From Comamonas suwonensis (GTDB lineage: Bacteria > Pseudomonadota > Gammaproteobacteria > Burkholderiales > Burkholderiaceae_C), in assembly GCF_012844455.2 (NCBI RefSeq), contig NZ_JABBCQ020000023.1, positions 1-43,003 of the forward strand: 43,003 nucleotides of DNA, given 5' to 3'. Positions within the stretch are counted from its first letter, which is position 1; the number at the start of each line of letters is the position of its first letter. Below, one piece after another: positions 7,891 through 15,795 of the stretch. Position numbers and translations under genes: made by a program. The notes beneath the pieces are model-generated. The model did not search any database and had not been told where the DNA came from. It saw only the letters and a list, made by a program, of their open reading frames with translations.

Positions 7891-8559
7891 TCAGCGCAGC
7901 AAGGCCATGAAGGGGGAGAGGATCAGGTCGATGGCCGAGTAGCCCAGACTCATCAGCGGACGTAACCAGTAGCTGCCGACCACGCCGAGCAGAACCAGGC
8001 CCATGACGATGAAAAAGCCATAGGGCTCAACACGGGCCACGGCCTGTGCCTGCTTCCAGGGCAGCAGGCCCACCAGGATGCGGCCGCCATCGAGCGGTGG
8101 CAACGGAAAGAGGTTGAAGGCCCACATCACAAGGTTGACCGTGATGCCGGCGCGGCACATCTCCAGAAAGAAGCGCTCGTTCTGCCCCAGTCCGACCAGC
8201 AGCACCAATACCAGTGCCCAGAAAATGGCCTGTACAAAGTTGGATGCCGGGCCAGCCAGTGCCACCCAGATCATGTCGCGCTTGGGATTGCGCAACTGGT
8301 CAAAGCGCACGGGAACCGGCTTGGCGTAGCCAAACAGAAAAGCCCCCGATGTGGCGAAGTACAGCATCAGCGGCATCAGGATGGTCCCGACGGGGTCGAT
8401 GTGCTTGATGGGATTGAGTGTGATGCGCCCCATCATAGCAGCGGTGTTGTCGCCAAAATGACGCGCCGCATAGCCGTGCGCCGCCTCATGAATGGTGATG
8501 GCGAACAGCACAGGCAGTGCGTAGATTAGGACGGTTTGGATAAGTTGGGTGAGTTCCAC
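7891..8559 (-). CDS. Site-2 protease family (M50) membrane metalloprotease
   Basis: A 222-residue integral membrane protein with the zinc-binding motif HEAAH (H24, E25, H28) in the second half of the first hydrophobic segment. The third ligand motif, FPLPPLDGGRIL, is towards the C-terminus. Around six hydrophobic stretches make up most of the protein, and no PDZ domain is present, so it is the short Rv2869-unrelated type. It would cleave substrates within the membrane; the substrate is unknown. The start is a GTG at 8559. It is transcribed towards trpS 43 bases away and is probably co-transcribed with it. Confidence 0.92.
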   Translation of the reverse strand: MELTQLIQTVLIYALPVLFAITIHEAAHGYAARHFGDNTAAMMGRITLNPIKHIDPVGTILMPLMLYFATSGAFLFGYAKPVPVRFDQLRNPKRDMIWVALAGPASNFVQAIFWALVLVLLVGLGQNERFFLEMCRAGITVNLVMWAFNLFPLPPLDGGRILVGLLPWKQAQAVARVEPYGFFIVMGLVLLGVVGSYWLRPLMSLGYSAIDLILSPFMALLR

Positions 8560-8664
8560 CCGGTGATTGTCTCAGACGCCGCGCCTTGGCGCTGTTTCGC
8601 TCCCGCACAAGTCAGTTTCCGGCTCTGAAATTCGGGTTGCACATAATTGCCAGATCAAGTAAGT

Positions 8665-8679
8665 GTTGCAAAATGCAAC
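8665..8679. promoter_or_regulatory. Inverted repeat GTTGCA-N3-TGCAAC upstream of chemoreceptor gene
   Basis: Perfect 6-bp arms (8665-8670 and 8674-8679) surround AAA. A third GTTGCA lies at 8636-8641. The site is 112 bases before the chemoreceptor start at 8791 and about 105 bases before the divergent M50 gene, so it could be an operator serving either one. No regulator can be named. Confidence 0.4.
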
Positions 8680-8790
8680 CCGCATGCAGCTTCAGTTCAG
8701 CGCTTGGCCGCTGCTCAGGTCGCATGCGAGGCAGATAAATCCATCAATAACAAAGTGTTCGGCAAAGCAGGGCTGGGCAAGGGGATCAAT

Positions 8791-10044
8791 ATGACGGTGA
8801 GCAATCGACTGGTGATTGCGTTTGTCAGCATCAGCGTATTTGTGCTGGCGCTGATGGGCATTGCGTGGGTGGCTATGTCTGATGTGTTGTCGGTGCTGCA
8901 AGCGGGCTCGCTCACGGTCCAGCAGTCGCAGCAGCTGATGACTGAAGTTCAGCGCTCGCGCTGGTGGTTGCTGGCGCTGGGGGCTTGGGTGTGTATTTCT
9001 TGCGCGTGGTCGTGGTTCAGCCTGCGCCGAGGCATTGTGGCGCCTTTGCAAGAAGCGATCTTGATTGCCGAGACCGTTGCTGCTGGTGACCTGAGCAAAG
9101 AGTTTTCATCCAGCGCCACCGGTGAGTTCGGCCGCCTGCTGACAGCGTTGAGCACCATGGAAGACACGCTGACTGAGCTGGTGGGGCGCATCAAGCAGTC
9201 CACGGATTCGCTGGCTGTATCGGCCTATGAGATTGATGCGGGCAACTCCAATCTCTCCAGCCGCACCGAACAACAGGTCAGCGCGTTGACCGAAACGGCG
9301 GCCAGCATGGAGCAGCTCACCGTGACCGTGCGTCAGAACGCCGAACGCGCCCATTCGGCCAGCTCGCTGGCCGTGACGGCATCTGCCACTGCCGGGCGCG
9401 GCGGCCAGGTGGTGAGCCAAGTAGTGGACACCATGGATGCCATCAGTGGCAGCTCACGCAAGATTGTGGACATCATTCAGGTGATTGAAGGTATCGCTTT
9501 CCAGACCAATATCCTGGCGCTGAACGCAGCCGTGGAAGCCGCCCGCGCCGGGGAGCAAGGCCGTGGTTTTGCCGTGGTGGCCAGTGAGGTGCGCTCTCTG
9601 GCAGGGCGCAGTGCGGAGGCGGCCAAACAGATCAAGGAGCTGATTACCGCCAGCGTGGCGCAGGTAGAAAGTGGCTCCGGGTTGGTGGGGCAAGCCGGCA
9701 GCACCATGCAGGACATCATGCAGTCCGTAGGCCAGGTGACGGGTTTGCTGGGCGAAATCTCAGGCGCGCTGAAGGAGCAAAGCGAAGGCATTGCCCATGT
9801 GAATACGGCCGTGGCGCATATGGACAGTACCAATCAGGAAAACGCAGCGCTGGTCATGCAGGCCACGCAGGCTGCGGCCGCGCTCAATGCCCGCACTCAG
9901 GATTTGCAGCAGGCGGTGGGTGCTTTCAAGCTGGATGACGACGATGCAGCCGCGCCCATGCTGTCGCTGCACCCGGTACTGGCGCCTACGGGTCTGCGTG
10001 CGTCTGCCTTCTCAAAGCCAGCGCTGGCGTTTGAAGAATACTGA
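8791..10044 (+). CDS. Methyl-accepting chemotaxis protein, minimal periplasmic loop
   Basis: The 417-residue receptor has two membrane segments ([20 protein letters not shown] and [16 protein letters not shown]) separated by only about 35-40 residues. It therefore lacks a usual ligand-binding domain. A HAMP domain follows, then the signalling hairpin with the highly conserved tip [20 protein letters not shown]. The start at 8791 (MTVSNRL) is chosen because an AAGGGG-like ribosome site lies about 7 bases upstream and the first membrane segment starts right after. An in-frame TTG 48 codons earlier gives an unlikely tail. The C-terminus lacks the CheR/CheB-tethering pentapeptide seen in the next two receptors. 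It is on the opposite strand to the flanking M50 and yciO-like genes. It would signal through CheA/CheW, possibly sensing membrane state or using a partner. Confidence 0.93.
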   Translation: MTVSNRLVIAFVSISVFVLALMGIAWVAMSDVLSVLQAGSLTVQQSQQLMTEVQRSRWWLLALGAWVCISCAWSWFSLRRGIVAPLQEAILIAETVAAGDLSKEFSSSATGEFGRLLTALSTMEDTLTELVGRIKQSTDSLAVSAYEIDAGNSNLSSRTEQQVSALTETAASMEQLTVTVRQNAERAHSASSLAVTASATAGRGGQVVSQVVDTMDAISGSSRKIVDIIQVIEGIAFQTNILALNAAVEAARAGEQGRGFAVVASEVRSLAGRSAEAAKQIKELITASVAQVESGSGLVGQAGSTMQDIMQSVGQVTGLLGEISGALKEQSEGIAHVNTAVAHMDSTNQENAALVMQATQAAAALNARTQDLQQAVGAFKLDDDDAAAPMLSLHPVLAPTGLRASAFSKPALAFEEY

Positions 10045-10067
10045 TTTCAAGTCAAATAAGCCTGTAG

Positions 10068-10105
10068 CCCAATATTGGTAATAGCTCAATGCTATCAATA
10101 TTGGG
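10068..10105. repeat. Long interrupted inverted repeat between convergent genes
   Basis: CCCAATATTG (10068-10077) pairs with CAATATTGGG (10096-10105), and inside this ATAGC (10081-10085) pairs with GCTAT (10091-10095). A 3-base bulge separates the two stems. There is no T-run on either strand, so it is not a classic terminator. It lies between the ends of the chemoreceptor and yciO-like genes and may act as a transcript end structure or be a repeat-family member. Confidence 0.6.
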
Positions 10106-10121
10106 TGGTGGATGCTGCTGA

Positions 10122-10161
10122 GCTCAGTCGCTCAGTCGCTCAGTCGCTCAGTCGCTCAGTC
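10122..10161. repeat. Five tandem copies of GCTCAGTC
   Basis: Five perfect 8-bp units run head to tail. The last unit contains the TGA stop codon of the minus-strand yciO-like gene (10156-10158), so the array begins inside that gene's end and continues past it. No spacers are present, so it is a microsatellite and not a CRISPR array. Confidence 0.95.
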
Positions 10162-10800
10162 GGCTTGAAGGCCTATGTCTTCCAGACTGCCTAAACCCTG
10201 GCGCACCACCACGGGCGGATTGTTCAAGGCCATGGGCGTGAGGTCGAGCACGGTGGTCGGCTGCTGCGGGCAGGCCCCGGAATCAACCACGGCGTCGAGC
10301 TCATGCGGAAAACGCTCCAGAATCGATTCCGCATCGTTGAGCGGCTCGGTCTCGCCGGGGGCAATCAAGGTTGTGGCCAGCAACGGTTCGCCCAGCTCCT
10401 CCAGCAATAGTTGCAGGCCCTTGCGATCAGGCACGCGCAGGCCGATGGTCTTGCGTGAGGGGTGGCTCAGGCGCTTGGGTACTTCCTTGCTGGCTTCCAA
10501 AATAAAGGTGTAGGGGCCGGGCGTTGCCAGCTTTAGCAGGCGGTACTGGCGGTTGTCCACCCGGGCATAGTTGGCCAGCTCGGACAGGTCGCGGCACAGC
10601 AGTGTGAGATGGTGCTTGTCGTTGATCTGGCGAATGCGGCGCAGCCGGTCTACGGCGTTCTTGTCATCAAGGTGGCAGACCAGGGCGTAGCTCGAATCTG
10701 TGGGTACCGCCAGAATGGCGCCCTTGCGCAGCATGTCTGCCGCCTGCTTGATGATGCGGGGCTGAGGGTTCTCTGGATAGACTTCAAAAACGGTGGTCAT
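10156..10800 (-). CDS. YciO/Sua5-family protein (threonylcarbamoyl-AMP synthase-like)
   Basis: The 214-residue protein has the YrdC/Sua5 fold signatures: AILAVPTDSSYALVC near the N-terminus, KHHLTLLCRDLSEL, and the central segment SRKTIGLRVPDRKG. Sua5/TsaC enzymes make threonylcarbamoyl-AMP from threonine, bicarbonate and ATP for t6A modification of tRNA. The YciO branch is related, but its exact job is less certain, and the form seen here (PGPYTFILEA rather than PGP-T) fits YciO better. Its start is 18 bases downstream of the PHP gene stop, so the two are likely co-transcribed. The stop codon falls in the GCTCAGTC repeat array. Confidence 0.88.
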   Translation of the reverse strand: MTTVFEVYPENPQPRIIKQAADMLRKGAILAVPTDSSYALVCHLDDKNAVDRLRRIRQINDKHHLTLLCRDLSELANYARVDNRQYRLLKLATPGPYTFILEASKEVPKRLSHPSRKTIGLRVPDRKGLQLLLEELGEPLLATTLIAPGETEPLNDAESILERFPHELDAVVDSGACPQQPTTVLDLTPMALNNPPVVVRQGLGSLEDIGLQAD

Positions 10801-10818
10801 GCGGGCTTTCGTTGAGAT

Positions 10819-11745
10819 TCAGGCACGCTGAATGCGGTCTTGCAGCAGCTTCCACACAGGGGTGAGCTGGCTGGGCAGGTAGGGAAGTTGCCCCAGGTCG
10901 ATTTGTGACTCTTCAGGGCTGTGGAAGTCGCTGCCGCGCGATGCGGCGAGATCGAACTCTTTAGCCATCTCGGCATAGGTCACATATTCATGCGGGCGGT
11001 GGCTGCCGGTAATCACTTCGACGCCTTGGCCGCCCATCTGCTTGAATTCTGAAAACAGCGCGTATTCCTCAATCGCGCTGAAGTCATATCGCGCCGGGTG
11101 GGCAATGACGGCCACGCCGCCGGCGTCCACAATCCAGCGTACGGCATCGCGCAGATTGGCCCAGACATGGGAGACATAGCCGGGTTTGCCTTCGGTCAGA
11201 TAGCGCCTGAAGACTTCATAGGTGTCGCTGCAAACCCCGGTCTCCACCAGAAAACGTGCAAAGTGGGTGCGCGAGACCAGCTCGGGGTTGCCCGCGTGGC
11301 GCAGCGCGCCTTCGTAGGCCCCGGGAATGCCCGCTTCTTCCAGCAGACGCCCCATTTCTCGGGCGCGCGGGCCGCGGCCATTGCGGGTGTCGTACAGGCC
11401 CTGTGTCAATTCCGCGTTGTCGGCATCAAAGCCCAGGCCCACGATATGCACGCTGCGGCCTGCGTAGCTGACGGAAATTTCAGTGCCTGTCACATAGTCC
11501 AGAGCTGCAGCCTTGGCTGCTGCGGCTGCGCGGTGTTGGCCGCCGACTTCATCGTGATCCGTCAGCGCCCACAGCTCCACCCCTCGCGCAGCGGCACGCT
11601 GGGCAAGTTGCTCGGGCGTCAAAGTGCCGTCGGAGACGACAGAGTGGCAGTGGAGATCGGCGTTCAGATAGGTTTTGGGCACGGCTTCATTGTAGGTTGC
11701 CGCATTTTCTGTGTTGCCCATCTGGGCTGATACGGCTTTACCCAC
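10819..11745 (-). CDS. PHP-domain phosphoesterase (RNase AM/YciV-like)
   Basis: The PHP-fold metal ligands are all in place: DLHCHSVVSDG, LTDHDEVGG, GTEIS, VIAHPARYDF and SRGSDFHSPEE. Members of this family hydrolyse 3',5'-nucleoside bisphosphates or trim RNA 5' ends (YciV/RNase AM/TrpH). The listed start is a GTG at 11745; an ATG at 11721 (MGNTENAA) is equally possible, and the conserved domain begins about 25 residues further in. It heads a minus-strand pair with the yciO-like gene. In many Burkholderiales these continue into M50 and trpS, but here a chemoreceptor gene on the other strand separates them. Confidence 0.9.
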   Translation of the reverse strand: MGKAVSAQMGNTENAATYNEAVPKTYLNADLHCHSVVSDGTLTPEQLAQRAAARGVELWALTDHDEVGGQHRAAAAAKAAALDYVTGTEISVSYAGRSVHIVGLGFDADNAELTQGLYDTRNGRGPRAREMGRLLEEAGIPGAYEGALRHAGNPELVSRTHFARFLVETGVCSDTYEVFRRYLTEGKPGYVSHVWANLRDAVRWIVDAGGVAVIAHPARYDFSAIEEYALFSEFKQMGGQGVEVITGSHRPHEYVTYAEMAKEFDLAASRGSDFHSPEESQIDLGQLPYLPSQLTPVWKLLQDRIQRA

Positions 11746-11772
11746 AAGGTGCTGGAGTGCGGAGTGCTTGAT

Positions 11773-11800
11773 TTGTAACAGTATTTAATATTCTCAGGGC
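11773..11800 (+). promoter_or_regulatory. Conserved upstream element of chemoreceptor gene (copy 1)
   Basis: TTGTAACA followed by an AT-rich stretch ending TAATATTC and then a G-rich tail is repeated upstream of the next chemoreceptor (13801-13827). It lies 153 bases before the ATG here. The shared sequence in otherwise diverged upstream regions suggests a promoter or regulator site. It does not clearly match sigma-70 or sigma-28 consensus spacing. Confidence 0.4.
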
Positions 11801-11925
11801 GATGACGATGATACGGGGGACGCCGTTCCGGACTGACGCGGGCGCTGCCAAGCGCTCCTGGCGGTTGGGGTCTGTGCAGTCAGGGGGCTGCCCTTGCTCA
11901 AACGTATTGCTTAGATTGGTTTTTC

Positions 11926-13662
11926 ATGAAGTTGAATCAGTTCACTGTGGCCCAAAAGTTGTGGGTGCTGGTGGTTGGCCTGTTGCTTGGCATGTTGGTG
12001 GTGAACGCCGGTAGCCTGGTGTATTTGCACAATGTCAACGCCACCATTGCCGACAACGTAGACCGCACTCAGACCGCTGCCACTTTGGCACGTGAGTGGC
12101 GCAACCTCACCGAGACCAGCATTGACCGTTCCATCGTTGCGGCCATCTCCAGCGAGGAAAACCTGGTTGCTCAGCAGCGCCAGCTGATGACCCAGGGTAT
12201 TGAGCGCATCAATACCTTGCAGAAGCAGGTGGCAGAAACCGCTCGCTCCGAGGAGTCGCAAAAGGCGCTGGAAGGCATTGCAGAGCATCGTCGCAAGACG
12301 CTGGAAGTCAATGCAGCAGTACAGCAGGCGCGCAGCAACAGTGACTTTGCCGCGACTTACGACCTTGTGGAAAAGAAGCTGCGTCCCACCGCCAAGGCCT
12401 ATATCGATGCCCAGGAAGCCTTTGTGCGCCTGCAAGAGCAGCACCGAGACCAGGTCAGGAGCAATGGCGAGCGGCTGCGCAGCAACGCCTACTGGGTCAG
12501 CGGCAGTGTGTGTGGCTTGCTGGTGTTGGTGGGCTTGGTCATGGCCGTGCTGATCGTGCGCTCCGTAACCCATCCCTTGAACGACGCCGTGGCCTTGGCC
12601 AATACCATTGCGGGGGGCGATCTCACTGTCTCTGTCAACGCGGATCGCAATGACGAACTGGGTTTGCTTCTCAAGGCCTTGAACGCCATGACCGAGCGTT
12701 TGCGCAGCGTGGTCGGTCAGGTGCGCTCGGGCGTGGAGTCTGTCTCTTCAGCCTCAGGCCAGATTGCGACGGGTAACCAGGATTTGTCAGCACGTACCGA
12801 GCAGACGGCCGCCAACCTGGAAGAAACCGCCGCCAGCATGGAAGAGCTGACCGCGACGGTGACGCAATCTGCCGATACGGCCCGCCAGGCCAATCAACTG
12901 GCATCGACTGCGGCACAGGCCGCAGAGCAGGGCGGTCAGGTGGTGCAGCGCGTGGTGCAAAGCATGGGTCAGATCACGGACAGCAGCCGCAGAATCGCCG
13001 ACATCATCGGCGTGATCGATTCCATCGCCTTTCAGACCAATATCCTGGCGCTGAATGCAGCCGTGGAAGCCGCCCGCGCGGGTGAGCAAGGCCGTGGCTT
13101 TGCCGTGGTGGCTAGCGAGGTACGAGCCTTGGCCAAGCGCAGCGCCGATGCGGCCAAGGAAATCAAGCAGCTCATCACCACCAGCGTGGACAACGTGCAG
13201 TCGGGCTCTCAGCAAGTCGAGCTGGCAGGCAAGAGCATGAGCGAGATCGTGGCCAGCGTGCGTCGCGTCAGTGATCTGATTGGCGAAATCACGGCCTCGT
13301 CGACCGAGCAGCGCGACGGTATCAATCAAGTGAATCAGGCTGTCACGAATCTTGATCAGATGACTCAGCAGAACGCGGCGCTGGTGGAAGAGTCCAGTGC
13401 GGCGGCCTTGTCCATGCAAGAGCAGGCTCAGCGTCTGGCCGAGGTGGTTTCTGTCTTCAAGCTGGGCCACGAAAACGGCTATGCCAAGGTAGCTGCACCC
13501 CAGCGCGCAGCAAGTCGCGCGGTGCCAGCCATGGCCCCCGTCAAGCCGCGTGCAGCAGCGATGGCAACTCAGCCTGCCAGCAAGGTTGCTACGCCCAAGT
13601 CTCTGGCTGCCAGCAGCAAGTCCGCAGCAGCGGCTGATGACGGGGACTGGGAAACTTTTTAA
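11926..13662 (+). CDS. Methyl-accepting chemotaxis protein with C-terminal DWETF
   Basis: A 578-residue transmembrane receptor. The first membrane segment is at about residues 12-35 and a four-helix-bundle-type periplasmic domain spans about 36-190. A second membrane segment ([17 protein letters not shown]) leads into HAMP ([15 protein letters not shown]). The long signalling hairpin has the tip [20 protein letters not shown]. After a flexible Ala/Pro/Lys-rich linker the protein ends in DWETF, close to the NWETF pentapeptide that tethers CheR and CheB in enteric receptors. The ATG at 11926 begins [10 protein letters not shown], matching the paralogue at 13972. Part of its signalling domain is identical at DNA level to that paralogue. 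The ligand is unknown. Confidence 0.96.
   Translation: MKLNQFTVAQKLWVLVVGLLLGMLVVNAGSLVYLHNVNATIADNVDRTQTAATLAREWRNLTETSIDRSIVAAISSEENLVAQQRQLMTQGIERINTLQKQVAETARSEESQKALEGIAEHRRKTLEVNAAVQQARSNSDFAATYDLVEKKLRPTAKAYIDAQEAFVRLQEQHRDQVRSNGERLRSNAYWVSGSVCGLLVLVGLVMAVLIVRSVTHPLNDAVALANTIAGGDLTVSVNADRNDELGLLLKALNAMTERLRSVVGQVRSGVESVSSASGQIATGNQDLSARTEQTAANLEETAASMEELTATVTQSADTARQANQLASTAAQAAEQGGQVVQRVVQSMGQITDSSRRIADIIGVIDSIAFQTNILALNAAVEAARAGEQGRGFAVVASEVRALAKRSADAAKEIKQLITTSVDNVQSGSQQVELAGKSMSEIVASVRRVSDLIGEITASSTEQRDGINQVNQAVTNLDQMTQQNAALVEESSAAALSMQEQAQRLAEVVSVFKLGHENGYAKVAAPQRAASRAVPAMAPVKPRAAAMATQPASKVATPKSLAASSKSAAAADDGDWETF
12829..13283 (+). repeat. 455-bp block identical to 14875-15329
   Basis: The block covers most of the signalling hairpin of the receptor gene at 11926. 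Read base by base against the downstream paralogue, it shows no difference, even at third codon positions. The first mismatches lie at 12828/14874 and 13284/15330, all at a constant offset of 2046 bases. Confidence 0.9.
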
Positions 13663-13681
13663 GTAGCCGCATCCGCATCCC

Positions 13682-13720
13682 AAAAGCCCGCAGCGTCTGA
13701 AAAGAAGCTGCGGGCTTTTT
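13682..13720 (+). terminator. Rho-independent terminator after chemoreceptor gene
   Basis: AAAAGCCCGCAGC (13682-13694) pairs perfectly with GCTGCGGGCTTTT (13707-13719), with a 12-base loop and a T-run. It lies 19 bases after the stop codon and isolates this receptor from the next. Confidence 0.92.
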
Positions 13721-13800
13721 CATGCCTTCTTTACGAAGTGAGGTGTTGCGGTAAGCGGGAAAGTCCTAATAACAAGAGCTATGCCCAAGATGGAAAGCAG

Positions 13801-13827
13801 TTGTAACAATTATTAATATTCCGGGGC
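13801..13827 (+). promoter_or_regulatory. Conserved upstream element of chemoreceptor gene (copy 2)
   Basis: TTGTAACA, an AT-rich stretch and TAATATTC followed by GGGGC match the element at 11773-11800. This copy lies 171 bases before the ATG at 13972. The role is inferred from conservation only. Confidence 0.4.
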
Positions 13828-13971
13828 AGCCTTGAGGAGCTAACTCCGCCTGGCTTGAGAGAGGACGTCAAGGGCCAGGAATTGACCGCCAGAGTCATGC
13901 ATAAGCCAGCCCAGAGTTCACGATGCGTGACGTACCAGTGTTTGGATTTTCTTGTCTGGATTGGTTGGTTC

Positions 13972-15714
13972 ATGAAGTTGTTTCAATTCACCGTAGCCCA
14001 GAAGCTATGGGTGCTGGTGATCGGTCTTTTGGCGAGCATGTTGTTGCTGGTGGCGGGCAGTCTGGCCTATTCCAACCGTGTCAATGAAAGCGTTTTCTCG
14101 GCAGTCGTACAGGCACAGACTGCGGCTGATCAAGCCAAAGAATGGCGCATCCTGACGCAGATGAGCATGGACCGCTTTACGGCGGCAGCCATGTCGACTG
14201 AGGAAAACCTGGTGGAGCATCAGTACAAGCTGATGGGGAGCCTGATCGCCAGCATTAATGCGCTGCGTGAGAAAGTGCTGGCGCAGGTGCATACCGACGA
14301 AGCCAAGAAATTGATGGCTGATGTCAACAAGCACCGCGACACCTTGTTTGCAGCAAACAAGGAGGTCGATCAAGCCCGGCGTGCACGTGATTTCGAGCAC
14401 TCTCAAAAACTGATTGAAGAGCAGCTCAATCCGGGGGCTCAGAAATATTACGCAGCCCTTGAAGCTTATGTGCAACTGCAGGATCGCTATCGCGTGCAGG
14501 CGCTGGAGGATGGAGAAGTCAGCCGAACCAAAGCCTACTGGGTCATTGCCGCAGCCTGCGGCGTGATCATGCTTTTAGGGCTGCTGACCGGTGTGCTCAT
14601 CATGCGATCCATTACCCGGCCGTTGATGAAGGCGGTTGAATTGGCAGATGCCATTGCAGATGCGGATTTGAGTGTCAGTACAGACCATCAGCGAGATGAT
14701 GAACTTGGACACCTGCACCGCTCGCTCAACGCCATGGCTGCGCGCTTGCGCAGCGTGGTCGGTCAGGTGCGCTCGGGCGTGGAGTCTGTCTCTTCAGCTT
14801 CAGGCCAGATTGCGACGGGTAACCAGGATTTGTCAGCACGCACCGAGCAGACGGCTGCCAATCTTGAAGAAACTGCCGCCAGCATGGAAGAGCTGACCGC
14901 GACGGTGACGCAATCTGCCGATACGGCCCGCCAGGCCAATCAACTGGCATCGACTGCGGCACAGGCCGCAGAGCAGGGCGGTCAGGTGGTGCAGCGCGTG
15001 GTGCAAAGCATGGGTCAGATCACGGACAGCAGCCGCAGAATCGCCGACATCATCGGCGTGATCGATTCCATCGCCTTTCAGACCAATATCCTGGCGCTGA
15101 ATGCAGCCGTGGAAGCCGCCCGCGCGGGTGAGCAAGGCCGTGGCTTTGCCGTGGTGGCTAGCGAGGTACGAGCCTTGGCCAAGCGCAGCGCCGATGCGGC
15201 CAAGGAAATCAAGCAGCTCATCACCACCAGCGTGGACAACGTGCAGTCGGGCTCTCAGCAAGTCGAGCTGGCAGGCAAGAGCATGAGCGAGATCGTGGCC
15301 AGCGTGCGTCGCGTCAGTGATCTGATTGGTGAAATCACCGCCTCGTCGACCGAGCAGCGCGATGGTATCAATCAGGTGAATCAGGCCGTCACGAATCTTG
15401 ATCAGATGACCCAGCAGAACGCGGCGCTGGTGGAAGAATCCAGTGCAGCGGCCTTGTCCATGCAAGAGCAGGCAGAGCGTCTGGCCGAGGTGGTTTCTGT
15501 CTTCAATCTAGGAGCTGTGGCGGTAACTGCTGGGGCACCAGCGCTGGCTCCCGTTCGCATGTCTGCGCCGATCGCCGCGCCGCGCATGGCGGCAGCCAAG
15601 GTAGCGAAACCATCGAAACTTCAGGTCGCAGGAGCACCCAAGTTGGCGCCTGCCCTGAAGAAGCCGCAGCCGCTTGCGACGATGGCGAGTGAAGACGACT
15701 GGGAGAAGTTTTAA
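13972..15714 (+). CDS. Methyl-accepting chemotaxis protein with C-terminal DWEKF
   Basis: A 580-residue paralogue of the receptor at 11926 with the same architecture: membrane segment ([20 protein letters not shown]), four-helix-type periplasmic domain, second membrane segment ([17 protein letters not shown]), HAMP and signalling hairpin. The C-terminal pentapeptide is DWEKF. The start at 13972 ([10 protein letters not shown]) is chosen by alignment to the paralogue; an in-frame ATG 39 codons earlier precedes it and has no such support. The periplasmic domains of the two receptors have diverged widely while the signalling domains are almost identical. They probably sense different compounds but feed the same CheA/CheW arrays. 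Confidence 0.96.
   Translation: MKLFQFTVAQKLWVLVIGLLASMLLLVAGSLAYSNRVNESVFSAVVQAQTAADQAKEWRILTQMSMDRFTAAAMSTEENLVEHQYKLMGSLIASINALREKVLAQVHTDEAKKLMADVNKHRDTLFAANKEVDQARRARDFEHSQKLIEEQLNPGAQKYYAALEAYVQLQDRYRVQALEDGEVSRTKAYWVIAAACGVIMLLGLLTGVLIMRSITRPLMKAVELADAIADADLSVSTDHQRDDELGHLHRSLNAMAARLRSVVGQVRSGVESVSSASGQIATGNQDLSARTEQTAANLEETAASMEELTATVTQSADTARQANQLASTAAQAAEQGGQVVQRVVQSMGQITDSSRRIADIIGVIDSIAFQTNILALNAAVEAARAGEQGRGFAVVASEVRALAKRSADAAKEIKQLITTSVDNVQSGSQQVELAGKSMSEIVASVRRVSDLIGEITASSTEQRDGINQVNQAVTNLDQMTQQNAALVEESSAAALSMQEQAERLAEVVSVFNLGAVAVTAGAPALAPVRMSAPIAAPRMAAAKVAKPSKLQVAGAPKLAPALKKPQPLATMASEDDWEKF
14875..15329 (+). repeat. 455-bp block identical to 12829-13283
   Basis: The second copy of the identical signalling-domain block. 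Flanking sequence within the same domain has several silent changes, so identity drops sharply at both ends. Confidence 0.9.
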
Positions 15715-15739
15715 GCGCTGAAAAATTAGCTGCAGAGTC

Positions 15740-15772
15740 GCCGCAGTGCAGCCGCAGTGCAGCCGCCGTGCA
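15740..15772. repeat. Three tandem 11-bp repeats leading into a terminator
   Basis: GCCGCAGTGCA occurs at 15740-15750 and 15751-15761, and as GCCGCCGTGCA at 15762-15772. The third unit and part of the second form the 5' arm and loop of the terminator that follows. Confidence 0.85.
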
Positions 15773-15788
15773 GCGGCTGCATTTTTTT
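15758..15788 (+). terminator. Rho-independent terminator between chemoreceptor gene and recJ
   Basis: TGCAGCCGC (15758-15766) pairs with GCGGCTGCA (15773-15781) around a 6-base loop, followed by seven T. It ends the plus-strand receptor transcript just before the stop of convergent recJ. Confidence 0.9.
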
Positions 15789-15795
15789 GTCAGCA

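Noticed and set aside
6477..7910. A 477-codon plus-strand frame opposite trpS
   Set aside because: Antisense shadow of trpS; Gly/Ala/Val-rich without domain signatures.
10122..10161. Possible CRISPR-like array
   Set aside because: The units are 8 bp with no spacers, so it is a simple tandem repeat.
12787..13683. Minus-strand frames opposite both chemoreceptor signalling domains that look like a repeated protein family
   Set aside because: They resemble each other only because the underlying receptor DNA is duplicated; each is an antisense shadow.
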